DNA from: an uncultured Burkholderiaceae bacterium
GTDB taxonomy: Bacteria > Pseudomonadota > Gammaproteobacteria > Burkholderiales > Burkholderiaceae
NCBI GenBank assembly: GCA_937862845.1
Contig: CALMCK010000169.1
Location: 1 to 5,455, forward strand
Length of the DNA stretch: 5,455 nucleotides
Direction: 5' to 3'
Of this stretch, positions 1 through 5,441 are shown piece after piece. Position numbers and translations under genes: made by a program. Below the pieces are notes generated by a model that was given only the letters and a program-made list of their open reading frames with translations, did no database searches and was not told where the DNA came from. Numbering within the stretch: position 1 is the first letter of the stretch; every line of letters begins with the position of its first letter.

Positions 1-27
1 AAGCATGGACAAGTTCCATGCTTTTTT
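1..27 (+). terminator. Rho-independent terminator of an upstream gene outside the window
   Basis: A perfect 9-bp stem pairs AAGCATGGA (1-9) with TCCATGCTT (15-23) around a 5-nt loop, CAAGT. It runs into six T's (22-27). The T tract lies on the plus strand, so it most likely ends a plus-strand transcript entering from before position 1. The window begins exactly at the stem, so any A-run on the left that would make it bidirectional cannot be seen. Confidence 0.8.
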
Positions 28-61
28 AATGATTAGCCCGTGTTAAGTAGCCGCAGACTGC

Positions 62-67
62 TACAAT
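62..67 (+). promoter_or_regulatory. Possible -10 box for the COG2509 flavoprotein gene
   Basis: TACAAT at 62-67 differs from TATAAT at one position and lies about 28 nt before the ATG at 96, giving a leader of roughly 20 nt. No good -35 box is seen at 16-18 bp spacing (the region around 38-46 reads CCGTGTTAA). The placement after the terminator at 1-27 supports a promoter in this gap, but the exact element is uncertain. Confidence 0.35.
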
Positions 68-95
68 ATCGCTTTACTTTATTAGATGAAACACC

Positions 96-1733
96 ATGTC
101 ACACACACACGCCATCCGCATCACTGAGTTGCGATTACCACTGGACCATGACGCCGATGAGTTGTTGCCTGCGGTTGCGGCGCGTTTGGGTATTTCGCTG
201 GATGATGTGATTGAGTTCACGTTGTTTAAGCGCAGCTATGATGCGCGGGGTAAGTCGACGCAGATTTTGTTGAGTTATACAGTGGATGTGGTGGTTCCTC
301 ATCCGGAGGCTGTTTTACAAAAACATTTGAATGACAAAAACATCGGCGCGACGCCCGACACGTCTTATCATTTTGTCGGTCATGCGAATGATTTATCGAA
401 TGCGAAGAAGCGGCCTGTGGTGATTGGTTTTGGCCCGTGTGGGATTTTTGCGGCTCTGATTTTGGCGCAAATGGGGTTGAAGCCAATCGTGCTTGAGCGC
501 GGTCAAGCGGTGCGCCAGCGCACGCAGGACACTTGGGGTTTGTGGCGTAAAAACGTGTTGAACCCTGAGTCGAATGTGCAATTTGGTGAGGGCGGTGCGG
601 GGACTTTTTCGGATGGAAAGCTGTACAGTCAAATTAAAGATCCGAAGTTTTACGGGCGTAAAGTGCTCAATGAGTTTGTAAAGGCGGGTGCGCCAGAAGA
701 GATTTTATACGTGGCCAAGCCACACATTGGCACGTTTCGATTGGTCTCGATGGTTGAAAAAATGCGGGCGGAGATGATTGCGCTGGGTGCGGAAATTCGC
801 TTTGGCGCGCGGGTTGAGGATGTCTTGATTGAAGCGGGGCAGGTGCAGGGTGTGCAGTTGGCGGATGGCGAAATCATTGAGTCGAAGCACGTCGTGCTCG
901 CGCTGGGGCACAGTGCGCGCGATACGTTTGAGATGCTGCATGCGCGGCGGGTGTTTATGGAGCCGAAGCCGTTTTCGATTGGTTTTCGCATCGAACATCC
1001 GCAATCATTGATTGATAAAGCACGGTTTGGCAAATACGCGGGGCATCCGATTCTCGGTGCGGCGGATTATAAGCTGGTGCACCATGCGAGCAATGGGCGC
1101 GCGGTGTACAGCTTTTGCATGTGCCCTGGCGGCACGGTGGTGGCGGCGACGTCCGAGCCGAATCGTGTGGTGACCAATGGCATGAGCCAGTATTCTCGTA
1201 ATGAACGCAATGCCAACTCGGGCATTGTCGTCTCGATTAACCCGTCGGATTATCCCGCAGACTCGCCTGACAATGCTGCGCTCGCGGGCATTGAGTTTCA
1301 ACGATTTTGGGAAAGCCGGGCATTTGAGCTTGGCGGTGGCGACTACTCAGCGCCCGCTCAGCTCGTCGGTGATTTTGTTGAAGGCCGATCCTCAAGCGTG
1401 CTCGGCTCGGTCGTGCCATCGTATAAACCTGGTGTGAAACTCGGTAGTCTCGATGCGAGTTTGCCTGATTACGCCATTGAGGCGATACGTGAAGCTTTGC
1501 CAAAATTTGAGAAGCAAATCAAAGGTTACTATCTCAACGATGCTGTGCTCACAGGCGTCGAAACCCGCACCTCGTCGCCGCTGCGTATCACGCGAGATGC
1601 ACAGATGCAAAGTTTAAATGTCAAAGGTCTGTATCCAGCAGGAGAGGGCGCAGGCTACGCGGGTGGGATTTTATCAGCGGGCGTGGATGGGATTAAAGTC
1701 GCGGAAGCATTGGCGGCGAGTTTGTTGAGCTGA
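96..1733 (+). CDS. COG2509-family FAD-dependent dehydrogenase (NAD(FAD)-utilizing), 545 aa
   Basis: This is a predicted soluble flavoprotein of the COG2509 'NAD(FAD)-utilizing dehydrogenase' family; the physiological substrate of the family is not established. Residues 1-100 form the usual N-terminal domain, beginning with IRITELRLPLDH. The Rossmann FAD-binding stretch follows at about 107-136, with the dinucleotide motif GFGPCG (111-116) and an acidic strand end VLERG (132-136). Family signatures are GEGGAGTFSDGKL (164-176), the Cys-rich FCMCPGG (340-346) and GVETRTSSPLRI (487-498). The C-terminal FAD loop is PAGEGAGYAGGI (514-525). About 540 aa is normal for the family, so the protein looks complete. 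The ATG at 96 is preceded only by a weak purine stretch (AGATGAA). The stop lies 9 nt before the next gene, which is probably co-transcribed. Confidence 0.93.
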   Translation: MSHTHAIRITELRLPLDHDADELLPAVAARLGISLDDVIEFTLFKRSYDARGKSTQILLSYTVDVVVPHPEAVLQKHLNDKNIGATPDTSYHFVGHANDLSNAKKRPVVIGFGPCGIFAALILAQMGLKPIVLERGQAVRQRTQDTWGLWRKNVLNPESNVQFGEGGAGTFSDGKLYSQIKDPKFYGRKVLNEFVKAGAPEEILYVAKPHIGTFRLVSMVEKMRAEMIALGAEIRFGARVEDVLIEAGQVQGVQLADGEIIESKHVVLALGHSARDTFEMLHARRVFMEPKPFSIGFRIEHPQSLIDKARFGKYAGHPILGAADYKLVHHASNGRAVYSFCMCPGGTVVAATSEPNRVVTNGMSQYSRNERNANSGIVVSINPSDYPADSPDNAALAGIEFQRFWESRAFELGGGDYSAPAQLVGDFVEGRSSSVLGSVVPSYKPGVKLGSLDASLPDYAIEAIREALPKFEKQIKGYYLNDAVLTGVETRTSSPLRITRDAQMQSLNVKGLYPAGEGAGYAGGILSAGVDGIKVAEALAASLLS

Positions 1734-1742
1734 GCCGAAACC

Positions 1743-2246
1743 ATGCCGTTCAAATACCTCGCCCATTATTCGCCGCACCTGCAAAATCAAGTCAAGCAAC
1801 TCATAGCAGAGCAAAAACTCGACGCGTATCTGCAATCAAAATACCCCGATACACACGCCGTTAAAACCGACAAAGCGCTGTACCAATACGCCACCGAACT
1901 CAAAAAAAACCATCTCAAAAACGCACCCAACCTCGATAAAGTCCAATACGACAACAGCATCGGACTCACCCATCGCGCGCTTGGGCTGAACACCGCCATC
2001 TCCCGCGTCCAAGGCGGAAAACTCGTCGCAGCCAAAGAAATTCGTATCGCCAGTTTGTTTAAAAATGCACCCGCAGAATTTCTCAAAATGATTGTCGTGC
2101 ATGAACTCGCGCATCTGAAAGAGCGCAACCACGACAAAGCGTTTTATAAGTTGTGCTTGCACATGCAACCCGATTATCATCAGGTTGAATTTGATGTGCG
2201 GGTCTATCTCACGGGGTTGGATGTGGCAAAGCAGTCTTTGGCTTGA
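1743..2246 (+). CDS. YgjP-like zinc metallohydrolase (DUF45/SprT-like fold), 167 aa
   Basis: The protein belongs to the YgjP-like family (Pfam 'YgjP-like, metallopeptidase domain', formerly DUF45). The zinc site is visible as HELAH (residues 120-124) followed by a third candidate His at 130 in NHDKAF, matching the family pattern HExxH-x5-H-x3-F. Glu121 would be the general base. The 167-aa length is typical of stand-alone YgjP proteins, and there is no signal peptide or membrane segment, so it should be cytosolic. Although the fold is peptidase-like, the true substrate is not settled; I recall a nucleotide pyrophosphatase activity proposed for E. coli YgjP and would not transfer it with confidence. 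The start is 9 nt after the previous stop with a weak Shine-Dalgarno sequence, so translational coupling to the flavoprotein is likely. Its codons are markedly more C-ending than the G-rich first half of the upstream gene. Confidence 0.9.
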   Translation: MPFKYLAHYSPHLQNQVKQLIAEQKLDAYLQSKYPDTHAVKTDKALYQYATELKKNHLKNAPNLDKVQYDNSIGLTHRALGLNTAISRVQGGKLVAAKEIRIASLFKNAPAEFLKMIVVHELAHLKERNHDKAFYKLCLHMQPDYHQVEFDVRVYLTGLDVAKQSLA

Positions 2247-2279
2247 TGCGATTTACAGTTGTTTGGCACGCGTCTGTTT

Positions 2280-2302
2280 GTCGTGTTTCTGTGAAAAACG
2301 AC
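2280..2302. terminator. Weak hairpin between convergent genes, possible bidirectional terminator
   Basis: GTCGTGTTT (2280-2288) can pair with AAAAACGAC (2294-2302) around a 5-nt loop with one mismatch (G2285/A2297). It lies in the 73-nt gap between the convergent ends of the YgjP-like gene and the regulator, where a shared terminator is expected. No T tract follows on either strand, so intrinsic termination would be inefficient. Confidence 0.3.
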
Positions 2303-2319
2303 TCAATTGTTGGCAAAAA

Positions 2320-2964
2320 TTATGATTTATTTTTTTTAATTTGCTTGACTTTTTTGGCAGGTGCTTCGATTTGAAAATGGCATTGAATGCGCTCGTTCCG
2401 AGCGCATTTTTCCAATACTTTACAATCTGTGGCCTCGGCGAAAAATGAGGCGAAAATATGGCACACGCGCGCTTCTGCGCGTGCAGAGGTGGCGGCTGGA
2501 CAGGTGTGGTTGCTGATGAGAAATGTGCCATCGGCTTGTTTCACAAGCTGTGTGCTGGCGCCGAGCGCATCGGCGACTGCCATGGCGGCCTGTATTTTAT
2601 CCTCGGGTTCTGATAAGTTCGAAGGAATGCTTGAACGAGCCATATTGCGCCCTGTGTTCTCAAGCAACTCGAGCATGGTAGCTTCGCCATGACTTATTTT
2701 GATTTGAGCCAGTAGCGCTGTGAATAAAGGTTGATAAGCAAGTGAGTCAATGTCCTCTGTGCCCGCGGCGGCCTCGTAAGCGATGGATGGTTTGCCCACT
2801 TGACCGATGCGTGGGGTATGTGATGCGCGCACATGCCCTGCTGCAACCAATTGTTTGAGCTGTAAGCTGACCGCTGTGCGCGTGATGCCGAGCTGGCTGC
2901 AGAGCTGTGCGATGGTGAGCGGGGCTTGGCGGACAGCGGCCAGAATGTGTGATTTTGTGTGCAT
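2320..2964 (-). CDS. SufR/COG2345-like winged-helix regulator with C-terminal Fe-S cysteine set, 214 aa
   Basis: Residues 5-66 form a winged helix-turn-helix: TIAQLCSQLGITRTAVSLQLKQL covers the HTH and GQVGKPSIAY (54-63) is the wing, resembling the GRPxxxY wing of the ArsR/DeoR-like COG2345 group. The C-terminal part has HTCP (Cys155), VC (Cys168), Cys181, Cys187 and Cys195 in CHF, giving C-x12-C-x12-C-x5-C-x7-C. SufR repressors bind a [4Fe-4S] cluster through a similar spaced set (Cx12Cx13Cx14C), so cluster sensing is a reasonable inference; which of Cys181 and Cys187 is the ligand is open. The tail from residue 204 is lysine-rich. The gene is divergent from the AOX operon with a 148-nt spacer and no suf genes are visible, so AOX is the likely target, possibly with autoregulation. 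No Shine-Dalgarno precedes the ATG (the leader is C-rich), and no in-frame start lies between an upstream TGA at 2989-2991 and the ATG at 2964. Confidence 0.85.
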   Translation of the reverse strand: MHTKSHILAAVRQAPLTIAQLCSQLGITRTAVSLQLKQLVAAGHVRASHTPRIGQVGKPSIAYEAAAGTEDIDSLAYQPLFTALLAQIKISHGEATMLELLENTGRNMARSSIPSNLSEPEDKIQAAMAVADALGASTQLVKQADGTFLISNHTCPAATSARAEARVCHIFASFFAEATDCKVLEKCARNERIQCHFQIEAPAKKVKQIKKNKS

Positions 2965-2997
2965 GGCTGTGAGGGGGTGTGGTTGATTTCAGCGTGA

Positions 2998-3003
2998 ATT
3001 ATA
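2998..3003 (-). promoter_or_regulatory. Candidate -10 box of the regulator gene
   Basis: Read on the minus strand, 3003-2998 is a perfect TATAAT, 34 nt upstream of the regulator ATG. At 16-18 bp spacing only poor -35 sequences are found (such as TATGCA at 3026-3021). The promoter is therefore weak or activator-assisted if this is the true -10. Its distance from the inverted repeat at 3043-3070 (about 40 bp) would allow the same protein to influence it. Confidence 0.45.
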
Positions 3004-3042
3004 ACGCACTGTCTAAATAATGCATATTACAACAATAAAAAT

Positions 3043-3070
3043 AATTACGACATGCTTTATTGACGTAATT
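3043..3070. promoter_or_regulatory. Candidate operator: 9-of-10 inverted repeat over the AOX -35 box
   Basis: AATTACGACA (3043-3052) and TGACGTAATT (3061-3070) are inverted repeats matching at 9 of 10 positions, separated by 8 nt, so the half-sites are centred 18 bp apart, almost two helical turns. The right arm covers most of the AOX -35 hexamer (3060-3065), the classic geometry for a dimeric repressor that blocks RNA polymerase. The adjacent winged-helix regulator is the obvious candidate to bind it. The repeat does not match the CAAC-N6-GTTG site reported for cyanobacterial SufR, nor an FNR box. Confidence 0.6.
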
Positions 3071-3088
3071 GATTTGCCAGCGTAAAAT
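3060..3088 (+). promoter_or_regulatory. Sigma70-like promoter of the AOX operon
   Basis: TTGACG (3060-3065, one mismatch to TTGACA) and TAAAAT (3083-3088, one mismatch to TATAAT) are separated by the ideal 17 bp. The predicted transcript start is near 3095, giving a leader of about 18 nt before the AOX ATG at 3113. The promoter looks strong enough to need repression, consistent with the overlapping inverted repeat. Confidence 0.75.
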
Positions 3089-3100
3089 ACAATTATTCAC

Positions 3101-3105
3101 AGGAG
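3101..3105 (+). promoter_or_regulatory. Ribosome binding site of the alternative oxidase
   Basis: AGGAG lies 7 nt before the ATG at 3113, fixing this start. It is one of only two clear Shine-Dalgarno sequences in the window. Confidence 0.75.
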
Positions 3106-3112
3106 AATAACG

Positions 3113-3721
3113 ATGACCACCGAAATCTTGCACCACAACGCCCAAAACTTATCGGACCGCTTTGCTTTTGGCTTCACCAAACTGTTGCGTTTTGTCGCAG
3201 ACACATTTTTTGCCAAGCGATATGGCCATCGAGCGGTGATTTTAGAAACCGTCGCAGCGATTCCAGGTATGGTGGGTGGGACTTTGCAACATCTCAAATC
3301 CTTACGCAAGGTTAAACAAGACCATGGTTGGATAAAAACCTTGCTCGATGAAGCGGAGAATGAGCGCATGCATTTGATGACGTTCATAGAAATCGCACAG
3401 CCCAATGCGTTTGAACGCTTTGTCATCATCATGGCGCAAGGCATTTTTTACAATATGTTTTTTGTTGTCTATCTGCTGTCACCTCGCACGGCTCATCGAA
3501 TTGTCGGATACTTTGAAGAAGAAGCCGTGGTCAGCTACACTGCTTTTTTAAACGCAATTGATGCAGGGCACATCGAAAATGTGGCTGCGCCACAAATCGC
3601 CATTGATTACTGGAATCTTGCAGCGGATGCGCGCTTGCGCGATGTCGTGCTGGTGGTTCGTGAGGATGAAGCAGGGCATCGGGATGTCAACCATGCTTTT
3701 GCCAATGAACTCAATGCTTGA
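3113..3721 (+). CDS. aox: Alternative oxidase (AOX), cyanide- and NO-resistant ubiquinol oxidase, 202 aa
   Basis: AOX oxidises ubiquinol and reduces O2 to water without pumping protons, through a non-haem di-iron centre on the cytoplasmic face of the inner membrane. All six iron ligands can be placed: Glu45 (LET), Glu84 and His87 (NERMH), Glu135 (first Glu of EEEA), Glu186 and His189 (REDEAGHRDVNH). Spacings 45-84 and 84-135 equal those I recall for the trypanosome enzyme (123-162-213), which also places quinol-site residues Arg40, Leu44 and Tyr142. The usual Ala of the RADE motif is Glu184 here. Residues 105-124 form the hydrophobic, membrane-associated helix. The protein is short, essentially the catalytic core without an N-terminal extension. 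It is the first gene of a three-gene unit under the promoter at 3060-3088. Known bacterial AOX genes, such as that of Vibrio fischeri, respond to NO; the same here is inference. Confidence 0.95.
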   Translation: MTTEILHHNAQNLSDRFAFGFTKLLRFVADTFFAKRYGHRAVILETVAAIPGMVGGTLQHLKSLRKVKQDHGWIKTLLDEAENERMHLMTFIEIAQPNAFERFVIIMAQGIFYNMFFVVYLLSPRTAHRIVGYFEEEAVVSYTAFLNAIDAGHIENVAAPQIAIDYWNLAADARLRDVVLVVREDEAGHRDVNHAFANELNA

Positions 3722-3811
3722 TGTTTTATTGTTCGCTGTGACGTTTGTATCTTGCTGCAGTGAGTTCTAAATGGATTGAATCGTTGACGCAATGAAGTTT
3801 GATTGATACAA

Positions 3812-3817
3812 AAGGAG
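3812..3817 (+). promoter_or_regulatory. Ribosome binding site deciding the start of the 80-aa protein
   Basis: AAGGAG ends 6 nt before the ATG at 3824. A TTG at 3803 would add seven residues but lies in front of this site and has no Shine-Dalgarno of its own, so 3824 is the better start. The strong site suggests independent and abundant translation. Confidence 0.8.
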
Positions 3818-3823
3818 TTGAAA

Positions 3824-4066
3824 ATGTCTGATGCCACACTTGTCCCAAACAACAGTTTGATGACAGCGACACCACAAGAAGGCCGTGAGTTGGCGATTAA
3901 AATGGCGCGACTGGTGATTAAAGCCACGCAACCAGACAGTGCCGTGCGTGAGCAGCTGCGCCCTGTCTATGCAGAAGATGCAGGCATGCTGCTGCAAGTC
4001 GCACAAATCGTGGCCACCGAATATGCCACCATCGCAGCGGCCAATCATTACTGGCGGGCGGTATAA
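3824..4066 (+). CDS. Unrecognised 80-aa helical protein between AOX and hemoglobin genes
   Basis: I do not recognise a family. The protein has no Cys, no signal peptide and no membrane segment. It reads as two amphipathic helices, about residues 17-35 and 40-77, broken by QPDS (36-39), after a polar N-terminus. It is nearly neutral in charge (about 8 acidic and 7 basic residues) and ends in NHYWRAV. It lies 102 nt after AOX and 3 nt before the hemoglobin gene, with a strong ribosome binding site, so it is very probably a real gene of the same operon. Coupling to the hemoglobin start is likely. A role as a small partner or stabiliser of AOX or of the globin is a guess based only on position; an unrelated stress protein is equally possible. 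Confidence 0.8.
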   Translation: MSDATLVPNNSLMTATPQEGRELAIKMARLVIKATQPDSAVREQLRPVYAEDAGMLLQVAQIVATEYATIAAANHYWRAV

Positions 4067-4069
4067 ATC

Positions 4070-4468
4070 ATGCGCCCAGACTCACCGCACATCAGCAAAG
4101 AAAAAATCTCCGAAGTGGTGGATGCATTTTATGAACGTGTCCGTGTTCACCCTGTTTTGAGTGAGCCATTTTCAGTCGTCCGTGACTGGCCGCACCATAA
4201 AGAAATCATCACACATTTTTGGTGGGTGCAGTTGGGCGGAGCACGCTACATGGATTATCAATACCACGTCGCACCCAAACACCGAGAAGTGGGGTTTACA
4301 CCTGAATTATTGAATGGGCACTGGTTGCCTTTATTCAGAACAACGGTTCGCGAGACCGTCGATCCAGAGCTGGCGGATATTTGGCTCGAGCAAACCGAGA
4401 GGATAGGGCGTTCATTGCACATGATGCATGATTTTTGGAAGGAAAAAGAAAAAGAAAGCTCACAATAA
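4070..4468 (+). CDS. Group III truncated hemoglobin (TrHb3), 132 aa
   Basis: This is a small cytosolic haem protein of the 2-over-2 globin fold, group III (P). Visible hallmarks are the B-helix Phe20-Tyr21 pair with Tyr at the distal position, a W-x2-H-x-E-I-I-x-x-F-W segment (40-51) in the E-helix region with His43 as probable E7, Tyr60 and Tyr63, the proximal haem ligand His71 in PKHREVGFTPE, and the Trp85 segment WLPLF (85-89). A length of about 130-140 aa fits the group. Members have been linked to NO or peroxide chemistry or to O2 handling, but the reaction is not settled. The start is 3 nt after the preceding stop and has no Shine-Dalgarno, so translation is probably coupled. The C-terminus is rich in Lys, Glu and Ser. 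Being in one unit with AOX suggests a shared role in NO or low-O2 stress. Confidence 0.9.
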   Translation: MRPDSPHISKEKISEVVDAFYERVRVHPVLSEPFSVVRDWPHHKEIITHFWWVQLGGARYMDYQYHVAPKHREVGFTPELLNGHWLPLFRTTVRETVDPELADIWLEQTERIGRSLHMMHDFWKEKEKESSQ

Positions 4469-4565
4469 TCTCGTGCGCATCTCACCGCTTTTTGAGTGCA
4501 TGTGCGCCTTGTGTGTGTTTGCCTAGAGTTGCAAAAGTTGTTGAAAGTCTTGTGAAGAATAATAG

Positions 4566-4596
4566 AAAACCGCCGTTTATGAGAACGGCGGTTTTT
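4566..4596. terminator. Bidirectional rho-independent terminator between the AOX operon and gabD
   Basis: AAAACCGCCGTT (4566-4577) pairs perfectly with AACGGCGGTTTT (4584-4595) around a 6-nt loop (TATGAG), with a GC-rich core. On the plus strand the stem ends in five T's (4592-4596); on the minus strand it ends in TTTT (4569-4566). It lies 97 nt after the hemoglobin stop and 24 nt after the gabD stop, so it can end both convergent transcripts. Confidence 0.9.
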
Positions 4597-4619
4597 CATT
4601 GTGACGGAGAGAAAACGGA

Positions 4620-5441
4620 TTATTTATCCAACCCAGCCAAACACGTGTATTTAATTGTCACATAGTCTTCAATGCCATACTTTGAACCTTCACGGCCGAG
4701 GCCTGATTGTTTGACACCGCCGAATGGCGCGATTTCTGTGGAGATGAGGCCAGAATTGACGCCGACCATGCCGTATTCGAGGGCTTCGGAGACGCGGAAG
4801 ATGCGGCCGATGTCGCGCGAGAAGAAGTAGGAGGCGAGGCCAAATTCGGTGTCATTGGCGTATTTGACAACTTCTTCTTCGGTGGAAAAGCGGAACAATG
4901 GCGCCATGGGGCCGAAGGTTTCTTCGCGGGCGACGGCCATGTTTTGCGTGACGCCTGTGAGAATGGTGGGCTCAAAGAATGAGTGACCGAGGGCGTGGCG
5001 TTTGCCGCCGAGCAGTACTTTGGCGCCTTTGGCCAATGCGTCGGCGATGTGCTCTTCGACTTTTTCCATGGATTTTTCGTCAATCATTGGGCCTTGAGTG
5101 ACACCGTCATCGACGCCGTTACCGACTTTGAGTTTGCCGACGGCGATGGCGAGTTTTTCGGCGAAGGCGTCGTAAACGCCGTCTTGCACATACAGTCGAT
5201 TGGCGCAGACGCAGGTTTGACCAGCATTGCGGTATTTGGATGCAATCGCGCCTTCGACGGCGGCGTCGAGATCTGCGTCGTCAAATACGATGAAAGGTGC
5301 ATTGCCGCCGAGCTCCATCGAGACTTTTTTGACCGTGCCTGCGCATTGCTCCATGAGCACGCGGCCAACTTCGGTCGAGCCTGTGAAGGTGAGTTTGCGC
5401 ACGGTTGGGTTTGATGTGAATTCTGCACCGATGACGCGTGC
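4620..5441 (-). CDS. gabD: NADP-dependent succinate-semialdehyde dehydrogenase, C-terminal part (5' end cut off)
   Basis: GabD oxidises succinate semialdehyde to succinate with NADP+, the last step of GABA degradation. About 274 residues remain, closely resembling the last 57% of E. coli GabD (about 480 aa). Visible are FTGSTEVG of the cofactor site (residues 19-26 of the fragment), the catalytic Glu43 in MELGGNAPF (codon 5313-5315), the catalytic Cys77 in GQTCVCAN (codon 5211-5213), 34 residues apart as in the family, then EETFGP and the C-terminal PFGGVKQSGLGREGSKYGIEDY. Most of the N-terminal NADP-binding domain is missing. The reading frame is clean to the Ala codon at 5439-5441. The next codon upstream is TGA, but this lies in a 21-nt inverted copy at the window end and is probably artefactual. 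A GTG at 5402 is not a credible start because homology continues upstream of it (IGAEFTSNPT). Confidence 0.92.
   Translation of the reverse strand, partial: ARVIGAEFTSNPTVRKLTFTGSTEVGRVLMEQCAGTVKKVSMELGGNAPFIVFDDADLDAAVEGAIASKYRNAGQTCVCANRLYVQDGVYDAFAEKLAIAVGKLKVGNGVDDGVTQGPMIDEKSMEKVEEHIADALAKGAKVLLGGKRHALGHSFFEPTILTGVTQNMAVAREETFGPMAPLFRFSTEEEVVKYANDTEFGLASYFFSRDIGRIFRVSEALEYGMVGVNSGLISTEIAPFGGVKQSGLGREGSKYGIEDYVTIKYTCLAGLDK
5343..5363 (+). repeat. Internal arm of a 21-nt inverted repeat in gabD
   Basis: On the minus strand this stretch encodes RVLMEQC of gabD in normal context, so it is the original copy. Its exact reverse complement forms the last 21 bases of the window. Confidence 0.9.

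Noticed and set aside
650..1301. Overlapping open frames on the minus strand inside the flavoprotein gene
   Set aside because: They are Arg/Ser/His-rich shadows of the COG2509 reading frame, with no recognisable motif.
3018..3029. Short AT-rich dyad TAAT-N4-ATTA upstream of the regulator, as a second operator
   Set aside because: Four-base AT arms are expected by chance in this AT-rich spacer and they do not resemble the longer repeat at 3043-3070.
3060..3075. FNR/DNR-like box around TTGACGTAATTGAT
   Set aside because: The second half is TTGAT in direct orientation instead of ATCAA, so there is no two-fold symmetric CRP/FNR-type site.
3803..3823. TTG start extending the 80-aa protein by seven residues
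   Set aside because: It would place the strong AAGGAG at 3812-3817 inside the gene; the ATG at 3824 is correctly spaced behind it.
4469..4565. Possible small RNA or gene in the gap after the hemoglobin
   Set aside because: No promoter-like pair, no start with a ribosome binding site and no structure other than the terminator that follows.
4983..5414. Long open frame on the plus strand opposite gabD (143 codons)
   Set aside because: It is antisense to a clearly conserved gene, rich in Phe, Gly and Asp as expected from GC-biased codons read in reverse, and has no ribosome binding site or recognisable domain.
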